In this document: positions 24,976 to 32,858 of the stretch, one piece after another
Position numbering within the stretch: position 1 is the first letter of the stretch
Layout of the letters: each line of letters begins with the position of its first letter
Assembly: GCA_965230045.1 (NCBI GenBank)
Contig: OZ245940.1
Coordinates: 1,736,001-1,800,000, forward strand
DNA length: 64,000 bases
Direction of reading: 5' to 3'
DNA from: G963662905 sp965230045
Lineage (GTDB): Bacteria; Bacteroidota; Bacteroidia; Bacteroidales; WRLA01
The notes under the pieces: model-generated
Database searches by the model: none
What the model was told of the DNA's origin: nothing
What the model saw: the letters and a program-made list of their open reading frames with translations, nothing else
Program-made: the position numbers and the translations under genes

Positions 24976-24983
24976 TAAATTTG
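24976..24983 (+). promoter_or_regulatory. -7-like element after relA/spoT
   Basis: TAAATTTG matches the -7 consensus. It lies 31 bp after the relA/spoT stop and before the long dyad, so a short transcript could start here and run into the hairpin. Confidence 0.35.
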
Positions 24984-25019
24984 CAAAATCAACGATTAAA
25001 TGTTTGATTTAGATGTGAT

Positions 25020-25062
25020 TAATTTGATAAAAAGCGAGTCGCGCCAACTTTTTATCAAATTA
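25020..25062. repeat. Perfect 15-bp-arm inverted repeat upstream of the Fur-family gene
   Basis: TAATTTGATAAAAAG (25020-25034) pairs exactly with CTTTTTATCAAATTA (25048-25062) across a 13-bp GC-rich loop. It lies 35 bp upstream of the -7 element of the Fur-family gene. It is either the terminator of relA/spoT or an operator, possibly autoregulatory. Confidence 0.75.
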
Positions 25063-25096
25063 TTTTTATTTATACTAAATTGATATAAAAAATTAG

Positions 25097-25104
25097 TACC
25101 TTTA
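25097..25104 (+). promoter_or_regulatory. -7-like element of the Fur-family gene
   Basis: TACCTTTA differs at one position from TAnnTTTG and lies 28 bp before the preferred ATG at 25133. Confidence 0.45.
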
Positions 25105-25132
25105 CAAAGTGATAACGGAAAAAGTACTTGGC

Positions 25133-25621
25133 ATGAAAGAAATTGATAATGAGACCTTTGAGGCCGTACAGGCCATTTTTACCGACTACCTGCAAGGCAA
25201 AGGCCATCGAAAAACTCCTGAACGATACACCATTTTAAAGGAGATTTATTCCACCGACGGGCATTTTGACATTGAGTCGCTCTATATCCGCATGAAGCGC
25301 AATAAGTACAGGGTGAGCCGTGCTACCCTTTACAACACCATTGAGCTTTTGCTGGATTGTAACCTGGTAACCAAACATCAGTTTGGAAGCAGTTGTGCAC
25401 AATTTGAAAAGTCCTATAAATTTCAACAGCACGATCATTTTATTTGCCTGGAAAAAGGCGAAGTGCGTGAAATTAAAGAATTCTGCGATCCACGGATACA
25501 GGAAATCAAAGCTTCGGTAGAACAATTGCTTGGTGTGGAAATTACGCATCACAGCCTGACTTTCTATGGAAAATGCAGTGATCATCAGGATATAAAAAAA
25601 ACCGATGAAGTACCTGATTAG
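25133..25621 (+). CDS. Fur-family transcriptional regulator
   Basis: About 162 residues from the ATG at 25133 (MKEIDNETFE); an upstream GTG in frame is too close to the promoter. The winged-helix domain has HRKTPERYTILKEIY, HFDIESLYIRMK and RVSRATLYNTIELLLDCNLV, typical of Fur. The C-terminal half has HDHFICLEKGEVREI and ends in HSLTFYGKCSDH, but the zinc CxxC pairs of classic Fur are incomplete. It could be Fur, Zur or PerR; metal specificity cannot be read from the sequence. The upstream dyad is a candidate autoregulatory site. Confidence 0.85.
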   Translation: MKEIDNETFEAVQAIFTDYLQGKGHRKTPERYTILKEIYSTDGHFDIESLYIRMKRNKYRVSRATLYNTIELLLDCNLVTKHQFGSSCAQFEKSYKFQQHDHFICLEKGEVREIKEFCDPRIQEIKASVEQLLGVEITHHSLTFYGKCSDHQDIKKTDEVPD

Positions 25622-25636
25622 TACAAATTAAAATAG

Positions 25637-25700
25637 TACCTTTGAGGAGATGATTTTAAAACTTAAAATCCGTTCATAACAGCGGGTTTTAAGTTTTTTT
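25637..25700 (+). promoter_or_regulatory. purA leader: promoter, mini-ORF and terminator hairpin
   Basis: TACCTTTG (25637-25644) matches the -7 consensus and starts 16 bp after the Fur-family stop. GAGGAG precedes an ATG at 25650 that encodes a nine-residue peptide (MILKLKIRS) ending at 25679. Its codons overlap the 5' arm (25658-25672) of a strong hairpin whose 3' arm is 25683-25697, followed by seven Ts. The hairpin is certainly terminator-like. Whether it attenuates purA or just ends the Fur-family transcript cannot be decided here. Confidence 0.55.
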
Positions 25701-25732
25701 GTGTGTTTAGTTTAGCAGAAAATGTTTTTAAA

Positions 25733-27016
25733 ATGAAAGTTGATTTACTTCTTGGATTACAATGGGGCGATGAAGGAAAGGGAAAGATTGTTGATGTCCT
25801 TGCTCCTAAATACGATATCATAGCCCGTTTTCAGGGTGGCCCAAATGCCGGCCATACCATTGAGTTTGACGGCAAAAAGTTTGTCTTGCACCTGATCCCT
25901 TCCGGGATTTTTGATCCCAAAACCGAAAATATTATCGGCAATGGGGTTATTATCGATCCCTATATCCTCATGGGCGAGATAAAAGGGCTTCGCGCTCAGG
26001 GGATTGACCCGGCAAAAAATATGATGATCAGCAAAAAAGCCCATCTCATCCTGCCGACACACCGTATGCTGGACGCTGCTTACGAACAGTCCAAAGGCAA
26101 GAATAAAATCGGAAGTACCTTAAAGGGCATTGGCCCGACTTATACGGATAAAGTTGCCCGTATCGGGATGCGCACAATGGATATGTTTGCCGGTGATTTC
26201 AGGGAGAAGTACGATACCTTGCGCCAAAAACATATGGATATTGCCAAAAGCTATGGCTTTGATCCTTCAACATTAATGCTCGATAAAATGCTTTTAGAGG
26301 CTTATGAAGAAGCCTGGATGAAGGCAGTGGAAGAGCTCAAGGAAATTCCTTTCATCGATAGCGAGTACTACATTAATGAAGCTCTGGCAAATGGCAAGAA
26401 AGTTCTGGCAGAAGGAGCTCAGGGTACATTGCTGGATGTTGATTTTGGCTCCTATCCTTTTGTGACCTCTTCCAATACTACTGCTGCGGGATTGTGTTCC
26501 GGACTGGGCATTGCACCCTCAAAAGTGGGACGTGTTTTCGGAATTGTTAAAGCATATTGCACACGCGTAGGTAGCGGTCCGTTCCCTACGGAGCTTTTTG
26601 ATGATGATGGTAAAAAACTTCGTGATGTGGGGCATGAATACGGATCTACAACCGGACGGCCAAGGCGTTGTGGCTGGCTCGATATGCCGGCACTCAATTA
26701 TTCAGTGATGCTGAACGGTGTTACCGATCTGATTATTACAAAAGCGGATGTGCTGAATGATTTTGATGAAGTGAAAGTTTGTACTTCTTATAAGCTTGAA
26801 GATATTGAAACAACGCACTTTCAACCATGCAACAACAACGCTTCAACGCTCTTGACAAGTATCAAAGGATGGAAATCTGATCTGGGAAAAGCGAATAAAT
26901 ACGAAGAACTGCCAGGGGCATTCCAGGAGTTTATTCGTTTTATTGAAGACAAAACAAAAGTGAAGGTAAGTATTGTTTCTGTAGGGCCTGACCGATCAGA
27001 AACTATTGTCAGGTAA
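25733..27016 (+). CDS. purA: Adenylosuccinate synthetase
   Basis: About 427 residues from the ATG at 25733 (MKVDLLLGLQWGDEGKGK). It joins IMP and aspartate with GTP in the first step to AMP. Signatures: GLQWGDEGKGKIVDVL at the N-terminus (catalytic Asp and P-loop-like), FQGGPNAGHTI, GIGPTYTDK and GSTTGRPRRCGWLD. The open frame has ten more upstream codons, but family N-termini start at MKVD. A hairpin follows the stop. Normal length, no damage. Confidence 0.95.
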   Translation: MKVDLLLGLQWGDEGKGKIVDVLAPKYDIIARFQGGPNAGHTIEFDGKKFVLHLIPSGIFDPKTENIIGNGVIIDPYILMGEIKGLRAQGIDPAKNMMISKKAHLILPTHRMLDAAYEQSKGKNKIGSTLKGIGPTYTDKVARIGMRTMDMFAGDFREKYDTLRQKHMDIAKSYGFDPSTLMLDKMLLEAYEEAWMKAVEELKEIPFIDSEYYINEALANGKKVLAEGAQGTLLDVDFGSYPFVTSSNTTAAGLCSGLGIAPSKVGRVFGIVKAYCTRVGSGPFPTELFDDDGKKLRDVGHEYGSTTGRPRRCGWLDMPALNYSVMLNGVTDLIITKADVLNDFDEVKVCTSYKLEDIETTHFQPCNNNASTLLTSIKGWKSDLGKANKYEELPGAFQEFIRFIEDKTKVKVSIVSVGPDRSETIVR

Positions 27017-27036
27017 TGTTGAATAAAAAATAAAGC

Positions 27037-27064
27037 AAAGCCGTTTCTGGTCAGGGACGGCTTT
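27037..27064. terminator. Terminator between convergent purA and ispF
   Basis: AAAGCCGT (27037-27044) pairs with ACGGCTTT (27057-27064), followed by a T-run on the plus strand and preceded by A residues, so it can act in both directions. The loop overlaps the last codons of ispF. Confidence 0.85.
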
Positions 27065-27542
27065 TTTGGGTTATAATGCAAACCGCATAGGCGCTAACAC
27101 CTTCTTCACGGCCTTCAAAACCAAGCTTTTCCGTAGTAGTGGCTTTAATTGAAATCTGGTCAGCTTCGATTTCCATGACTTCTGCCAAGCGCTTTTTCAT
27201 TTTTTCGATGAAAGGAGAAACTTTTGGTTTTTGTAATGCTATGGTGCTGTCGATATTCCCGATGGAATACCCTTTTTCTTTCAGTAAACCAATAACTTGT
27301 TTGAGCAGGATGGTGCTGTCAATCCCTTTGTATGTGCTTTGGTTATCAGGAAAATGGAAGCCTATATCGCGTAAATTAGCTGCACCCAGCAAAGCATCAC
27401 AAATGGCATGCACCAGCACATCTGCATCCGAATGGCCAAGCATGGTTTTGCTGTGCGGTATTTCAATTCCGCCAATGGTGAGGGCTTTTCCTTCGCCCAG
27501 TTGATGGACATCGAGTCCGAAACCTATCCTGAAATTTTCCAT
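27051..27542 (-). CDS. ispF: 2-C-methyl-D-erythritol 2,4-cyclodiphosphate synthase
   Basis: About 163 residues from the ATG at 27542 (MENFRIGFGLDVHQLGEG). It acts in the non-mevalonate isoprenoid pathway. The zinc ligands are visible in DVH (residues 10-12) and GHSDADVLVHAI; the C-terminus has KATTTEKLGFEGREEGVSAYAV. Codons upstream of 27542 are antisense to the porV terminator and are excluded. Its stop lies inside the bidirectional terminator shared with purA. Confidence 0.95.
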   Translation of the reverse strand: MENFRIGFGLDVHQLGEGKALTIGGIEIPHSKTMLGHSDADVLVHAICDALLGAANLRDIGFHFPDNQSTYKGIDSTILLKQVIGLLKEKGYSIGNIDSTIALQKPKVSPFIEKMKKRLAEVMEIEADQISIKATTTEKLGFEGREEGVSAYAVCIITQKSRP

Positions 27543-27556
27543 AAAGCAAATAAAAC

Positions 27557-27583
27557 AAAAAAAGGCCATCCGGAAGGACAGCC
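27557..27583 (-). terminator. Terminator downstream of porV
   Basis: On the minus strand GGCTGTCC, loop TTCC, GGATGGCC (two wobble pairs), then a run of seven Ts. It separates porV from ispF. Confidence 0.75.
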
Positions 27584-27609
27584 ATTTCAAAATATTTTAA
27601 TTTTTTGAA

Positions 27610-28809
27610 TTATTCGCCATTGCTTGCCTGCGCTTTGAAAGCGTCAAAGTCGAAAATAAGGGTAAAACGGAGTGTGTTTTCCAATGGGCTTCTTTGGCTT
27701 GTAGGAATCAGATAGGCCACATCAAGTCCGAACACATTGTAGCGCAAACTGGCACCCAAGGTGAAATATTCACGTGCGCCTTTCACTTCGCTCTCGTGGA
27801 AATAACCACCACGAACCGCAAACTGCTTGTTATACCAGTATTCAACGCCCAATGAGTAGGCAAACTCTTTGAGCTCTTCGCTGAATCCATCGGGAGCATC
27901 ATAGAAAGACTGGATCATACCCTGAAGAACAGAAACATCTGGATCTTTTCCTTTTTCGATAACAGGGTTGCCACTGGCATCAGTTGAGTCCGGATAATAA
28001 ATTGGGGGTGTTGGAACCAGTAATTTGTTGAATTCCAAAGTAAATGATAGGCTGTTAAATTTGTCGAGATCAAGGCTGAATGTAGGGCCGAATTTTAAAG
28101 TTGTTGGAATGAACGCTTTTTCTGTTCCATTGCTGTAATTGATTTTGCTACCAATATTACAGATGTTCATACCCAGGCCAAGTTGACCTTTGCGGCCATT
28201 GGAGAAGCTGTATTCATTACGGTAATAAACCGAAACATCAGCAGCAACACTCACGCCGGCATGTGTTTCGGCTCCCTGCACAAACTGACCTTGCGTAAGG
28301 TTTGAGTAGATGAATCGTGCAGCAACTGCACCGGAGAGTTTTGGAGTAAATTTCCTGGAGTAAGTCGCATCGAAGGCCCATTCGTTGGGTTGATAGGTTC
28401 CTTTGGATACGCCCTGCTCATCAGTGAACTGAATTTGTCCTAGAGAGAAGTAACGCAGGGATGCTGCAATGGCTGAGCGGTGGTCATCAAGGCGTTTGTA
28501 GCCTACCAGATACGCTAATCCGATATCATCTACGAGTTCGCGAAGCCACGGAGAATATGAAATGGCAAATCCCATGTCTTTTTCGATAAAGGCATATTTT
28601 GCGGGGTTCCAGTACATTGATGAAACATCAGGAGAGGTAGAAACACCTACGTCACCCATACCGCCACTACGGGCGTCGGGGCTGATGGTTATAAATGGAA
28701 CTGCTGTTGTAATCGCATTGATATCGTCCTGGGCATAGGTTCTTGTTCCGAAAAGGATGAAAGTGAGCCCGAGTAAAACTGTCGATAATAAACCGGCGTT
28801 TCGTCGCAT
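27610..28809 (-). CDS. porV: T9SS outer-membrane protein PorV (LptO)
   Basis: A 399-residue outer-membrane beta-barrel of the FadL-like PorV family with a signal peptide (cleavage after TRTYA). Signatures: PFITISPDARSGGMGDVGVSTSPDVSSMYWNP near the N-terminus (quoted in parts: ITISPDARSGGMGD and VSSMYWNPAKYAF) and an aromatic C-terminal strand. PorV shuttles T9SS cargo from the translocon to the PorU sortase. It lies 87 bp downstream of a porU-like gene. Flavobacterium johnsoniae also has porV, porU and gldJ as neighbours, so the order supports the call. Confidence 0.92.
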   Translation of the reverse strand: MRRNAGLLSTVLLGLTFILFGTRTYAQDDINAITTAVPFITISPDARSGGMGDVGVSTSPDVSSMYWNPAKYAFIEKDMGFAISYSPWLRELVDDIGLAYLVGYKRLDDHRSAIAASLRYFSLGQIQFTDEQGVSKGTYQPNEWAFDATYSRKFTPKLSGAVAARFIYSNLTQGQFVQGAETHAGVSVAADVSVYYRNEYSFSNGRKGQLGLGMNICNIGSKINYSNGTEKAFIPTTLKFGPTFSLDLDKFNSLSFTLEFNKLLVPTPPIYYPDSTDASGNPVIEKGKDPDVSVLQGMIQSFYDAPDGFSEELKEFAYSLGVEYWYNKQFAVRGGYFHESEVKGAREYFTLGASLRYNVFGLDVAYLIPTSQRSPLENTLRFTLIFDFDAFKAQASNGE

Positions 28810-28896
28810 AAACTATTAAGTTATTTGGATAAAATTTTAAGTCTGCAAAAGTAACGAATATTATGTAAGTATAGTATCTGCTACTGAATGCTAATT

Positions 28897-31800
28897 TTAA
28901 TTGGTGATAATTATTTTTTGATAATAGGTGCTTTCGTCACCATATTCGTTTTTAATCCGCAGGGCACAAACATAAAATCCCTGTGGCAGTTTGTTGCCAT
29001 TTAGGCCGGTTCCGTTCCATACAACCGGCTCTATGCTATTGCCTGCGGTATAGGTGGTGCGCTCAAATGCCGAAACCAATCGGCCTTCTATATCATAAAC
29101 CAAAAAGTTGATATGGATGAGCCCCGGAGGCAGGTTGTGATCAAAGCGGATTTTTGTCTCGGTGCTAAACGGATTGGGTTTTACTTCGAGATTGGTGATG
29201 ATCATATTGTCACCTTCCACAATCACTTTGAAAGAAATGCTTGCTTCTGATGAATTATTTTGTGTGTCCCAGGCTTTTAACCTGATAATATGAGGGCCTT
29301 CGCTAAGCCCTGTGAAAGGAAACCTTATGCTGCCCTGGGTGTAATCACCCTCTTTTTGAACAAAATAATCATTCAGGACAATGGGTGTACTGTTCTGGTC
29401 CAGAGTGGCTATGATGTCTTTTCCTATTTGAGTGCCACGGTTAATCCCGGATTCATCGGATAACTCAGCAATCAGAAGCACATCGGTATTTGTATTCGCA
29501 CCATCAATGAAGTTGTTGTCGTTTAATTTCAGGCTAATCTTTGGCCCTTCGGTGTCGGGTGGTGCCAAAGGATCTGTTCCTCCCAGCAAAAATGTAGTAT
29601 CAAAACCTTTTGCCTCTGAAGTCTCGCTGAATGCATAGAAAGAGAGTTTCCCTTTGCTTAGGTTGTCGTGCAGCGCATTGGGAATAACCATTTCGGCATC
29701 GAAAGAACCTTTGGTTACAATGGCGCTGCTTTCAAAAAGAATATCTTTTTGCAATTGATAATCAGCTATATAGCTATCGTTGTCCTGTCCAAGGGTTTGG
29801 TAGGTTTTAAGGTGGTCGTACAGTTGTATTTGAACTGTTCCGTTAAAACCGGCATCGTGCACATTATTATGGTATATTTTCCCTTCCAGCCTGATCTTGC
29901 TTCCACCATTGATTTCGGAGGTTTCCTGGCCGGAATATAAGTTGATGATTTTATTGACTTTAATATCGCGTTCCGGAATTGGGAGTTTCAATGCGGGATC
30001 TCCTAAAATTACAATATTGAGTAGTTTGTCGATATTACCGTTTTCGTTTTTGCTGAAGCGGAAAATATCTCCGATGCGCAGATCTTCATAACCTCTTTGA
30101 GGCGTTAGGATATTTCTGTAAACCGCACGGTTGAAGCCTGAATTTGTTGTGGCATAGGCCAGTCGGGTAGTTGTAAACAGGGCATATCCACCACCTTGTT
30201 CCTCCAGAAAGACATATTCTCCTGCGGATTTTAGCGATGGGTTGTCGAAACGGCTGAACTCACAAGTAGCTGTGATAAATAAAGGCATCTTATTAATATT
30301 GCGCCAATTGAAAATGTCTGTATTGTCCAGGATGTCTTCTCCGCTCCAGCCCAGTTCGCCTCCATGTCCCGTATAGTTGATTACCAAAGCGCCTTCTTCG
30401 ACTTGATTTTTAATAGCTGCCTTTGCTCCGGGATTAATGTATCCACTGGTAGTTTTTTCAATCGTGTACGAATCGGTATAAATTTTATTGAGGTTGATGA
30501 AAGTACTTTCTTCGGTGATAATGTCCGACAAATACTCTGCTTGCTTTAAATGAAGGTTTTTATCAGAATCATCGGCAACAAGGCAAATGGTATTCCGCCA
30601 GATGCCCCGTGTGGAGTCACTTTTTTCAGCAAAGCGAAAAATTTTGTCATTAATCGTTTCTGCTTCCTCCTGTGATGACGCAATTAACCGCCCAATACCA
30701 ATATCCACGGATTGTCCATAGATTGTATCGCCTTCATTATCATCGAGCAGGCCGTAAAAATCGTCGGTAACATAGGTGTTGGCCACGTTCAGCGAATTGT
30801 CTGCCTGTACGGTTGGGATGAAATTATGGTTTGGGCTGATGCGGTTTTTTGGATCATAACTTCCGTCGCCATAAAGGATGAGATATCCCGGTTTACGCGG
30901 GTCGTCAGAGCGGTCGTACATCATTTTCATCAGCAGGCGAATCGCCATCGGATCCTGTGAGCCTGAAGAAAATTCATTGTAAATCTGTTGGGGTTCCACA
31001 ACCAAAACATCAAATCCATCTACATTACGATGGAACTCAGCCAGTTCCTCTGCGTAAGGGCGGAAAAGCGGGTGCGTGACAATAACAATATCCTGAGCTT
31101 CGATGCTATGTAAATCCTGATTTGGGACTTCTTCAACAAATTCTGCTTTTCGTGCGGCATTTTCTACATCAAAAGCGAAGAATTCACGGAGCGTATTAGT
31201 TTCGGCTGTAAATTCAATATTTTGATTATTAAGGCTATAGGTGATGTTTTTTGGGCGAAGTCGGTCGGTAACGTCCCAAATAGCAAGTTTTTCGGGTGCT
31301 GATTCCAGTACAAAACGGCTTACAGAAGTGTCGGAAACGCTTTCTGTATCCCTGAAAAGGAATCCGTTATTTCTGAAAACCAGTCGTTCAAAAACATTGT
31401 ATTCCACAAAATCAGTCCATGCTATTGCGCTGGCTTCAGGTTGGTCGTAATCGGCTACAAAATCAAATATGCCATTGTCCGTAGTATAATATGTTTGTAT
31501 ATCGTCGTAAAAGGCATAAATAAAGCGGCGCTGATCTGCTTTTAATGCCTTAAAATTAATAGCTCCTATTTCGTTGTTTTCGTGCTTATAGGTAAAGGTA
31601 CTTGGTTCAAAAGCCCGTGTTGCTGCCGCAGTTCTCATACTGATGCGTTTATCTTTGATAAGATGCGGGAAATTAAAAGAAAAACTTTGTGAAGTTTCGT
31701 CAAATAATTCTTTATCAAACCAGAGCTTGCCAGTGTGTGCGAGGTTTAAGTTGTCGCGGTTGTAGCCCTGATAATTTAAAAACTGACGAACTTCGGTATT

Positions 31801-32754
31801 GGCCGGTTTCAGCGGCTGGGGATCATCCTGGATACGTAGGCCGGGGCCGAGATCTGTTGTTAAAAAATAGTAACTGTAATCATTGTATAAATTGGGATAC
31901 AGCCTGTAACTTCCTGATTCCAGATATGGATTGAATTCCGGATTGTCTGTGGAAGCAAGGGTTTCGCTTTTAAGTGCGGTTTTTAATTTTTCATAATGAA
32001 GTGCCCAGTGATCAGGGCCATCTCCAAAAAACAATATGTAGTCTTCGGGATCAAAAGAACCGTCTTCCTCGCCAATAACCTTAATGGCATTTTCATGAAG
32101 GTCGTCATAACGAAAAGCATAATTTGCATGCGACAGCATATCGCCTCCGTTTCCATATAGCCTGATGTTTGCCGGGTCGATATTATCGGGATTTAAGCCG
32201 TATTCCTTCAACTCATCATAAGTTATTTTGTATAAACCATCTTCCTCAATACGCAGGCGAAACCATCTTCCATCTTTAAGCACTGAGTGGTTTTTATATG
32301 TGAAAGATTGTATTTCTTCTGTTTTTTCGGAGTAGATATCATATTCCAGATCAAGGGATTTTATCAAAAATATTTTCCCGTTTTTGGCGTAAACAGGAAA
32401 TAATTTGATGTTGGCATAGTGTTTTTTGTTTTCGGTACTGTAGCTGATTTCGTGTTTTGGTTTTAATCCGGAATTTTCCAGATGGGATAATTCCGACGGG
32501 TAGCTCTCCGAAACAGTGGTTTTTATGTTGAGCCTGTTTGCGCCAGATGCTAAAGGTATCCTGATCGTTACGAATGGCAATGCCAAGTCCCTGTCGATGA
32601 AACCATCCGCGGGCAGCGGGACTTTGATGAGCTTTCCTTCGGGGCTGAGAATGCTTTCTGTACCTTGCCAATTGATGTCAATGCTGCTTTTGTTTTGTGC
32701 ATTGGCAAAGGATATAACAAAAAGCAGTGAAATCAGGATTGTATATTTGTGCAT
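28897..32754 (-). CDS. T9SS sortase PorU-like C25 peptidase, copy 1
   Basis: A 1,285-residue protein with a signal peptide (ending SFANAQ). The middle part is a gingipain-like C25 domain with the catalytic pair at about His797 (VINYTGHGGELGW) and Cys831 (FITATCEFSRFD), plus GYLILYGDGSYDPKN. The C-terminal 90 residues form a type A sorting-like domain (VKPNPFSTETKIRFD, FLVYDIEGRL). PorU cleaves sorting domains and attaches cargo to A-LPS at the cell surface. It sits between porV and a second porU-like gene. Which paralogue is the true PorU is not clear from sequence alone. Confidence 0.88.
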   Translation of the reverse strand: MHKYTILISLLFVISFANAQNKSSIDINWQGTESILSPEGKLIKVPLPADGFIDRDLALPFVTIRIPLASGANRLNIKTTVSESYPSELSHLENSGLKPKHEISYSTENKKHYANIKLFPVYAKNGKIFLIKSLDLEYDIYSEKTEEIQSFTYKNHSVLKDGRWFRLRIEEDGLYKITYDELKEYGLNPDNIDPANIRLYGNGGDMLSHANYAFRYDDLHENAIKVIGEEDGSFDPEDYILFFGDGPDHWALHYEKLKTALKSETLASTDNPEFNPYLESGSYRLYPNLYNDYSYYFLTTDLGPGLRIQDDPQPLKPANTEVRQFLNYQGYNRDNLNLAHTGKLWFDKELFDETSQSFSFNFPHLIKDKRISMRTAAATRAFEPSTFTYKHENNEIGAINFKALKADQRRFIYAFYDDIQTYYTTDNGIFDFVADYDQPEASAIAWTDFVEYNVFERLVFRNNGFLFRDTESVSDTSVSRFVLESAPEKLAIWDVTDRLRPKNITYSLNNQNIEFTAETNTLREFFAFDVENAARKAEFVEEVPNQDLHSIEAQDIVIVTHPLFRPYAEELAEFHRNVDGFDVLVVEPQQIYNEFSSGSQDPMAIRLLMKMMYDRSDDPRKPGYLILYGDGSYDPKNRISPNHNFIPTVQADNSLNVANTYVTDDFYGLLDDNEGDTIYGQSVDIGIGRLIASSQEEAETINDKIFRFAEKSDSTRGIWRNTICLVADDSDKNLHLKQAEYLSDIITEESTFINLNKIYTDSYTIEKTTSGYINPGAKAAIKNQVEEGALVINYTGHGGELGWSGEDILDNTDIFNWRNINKMPLFITATCEFSRFDNPSLKSAGEYVFLEEQGGGYALFTTTRLAYATTNSGFNRAVYRNILTPQRGYEDLRIGDIFRFSKNENGNIDKLLNIVILGDPALKLPIPERDIKVNKIINLYSGQETSEINGGSKIRLEGKIYHNNVHDAGFNGTVQIQLYDHLKTYQTLGQDNDSYIADYQLQKDILFESSAIVTKGSFDAEMVIPNALHDNLSKGKLSFYAFSETSEAKGFDTTFLLGGTDPLAPPDTEGPKISLKLNDNNFIDGANTNTDVLLIAELSDESGINRGTQIGKDIIATLDQNSTPIVLNDYFVQKEGDYTQGSIRFPFTGLSEGPHIIRLKAWDTQNNSSEASISFKVIVEGDNMIITNLEVKPNPFSTETKIRFDHNLPPGLIHINFLVYDIEGRLVSAFERTTYTAGNSIEPVVWNGTGLNGNKLPQGFYVCALRIKNEYGDESTYYQKIIITN

Positions 32755-32858
32755 ATTATTTTTTTAATAAAACCATTAAAAATATATTTGGTTGCCTAAG
32801 TACATCTATTTTAGGCACAATGCTACAGGGTGCAAAAACTTTAAACGATAAGGAAAGC

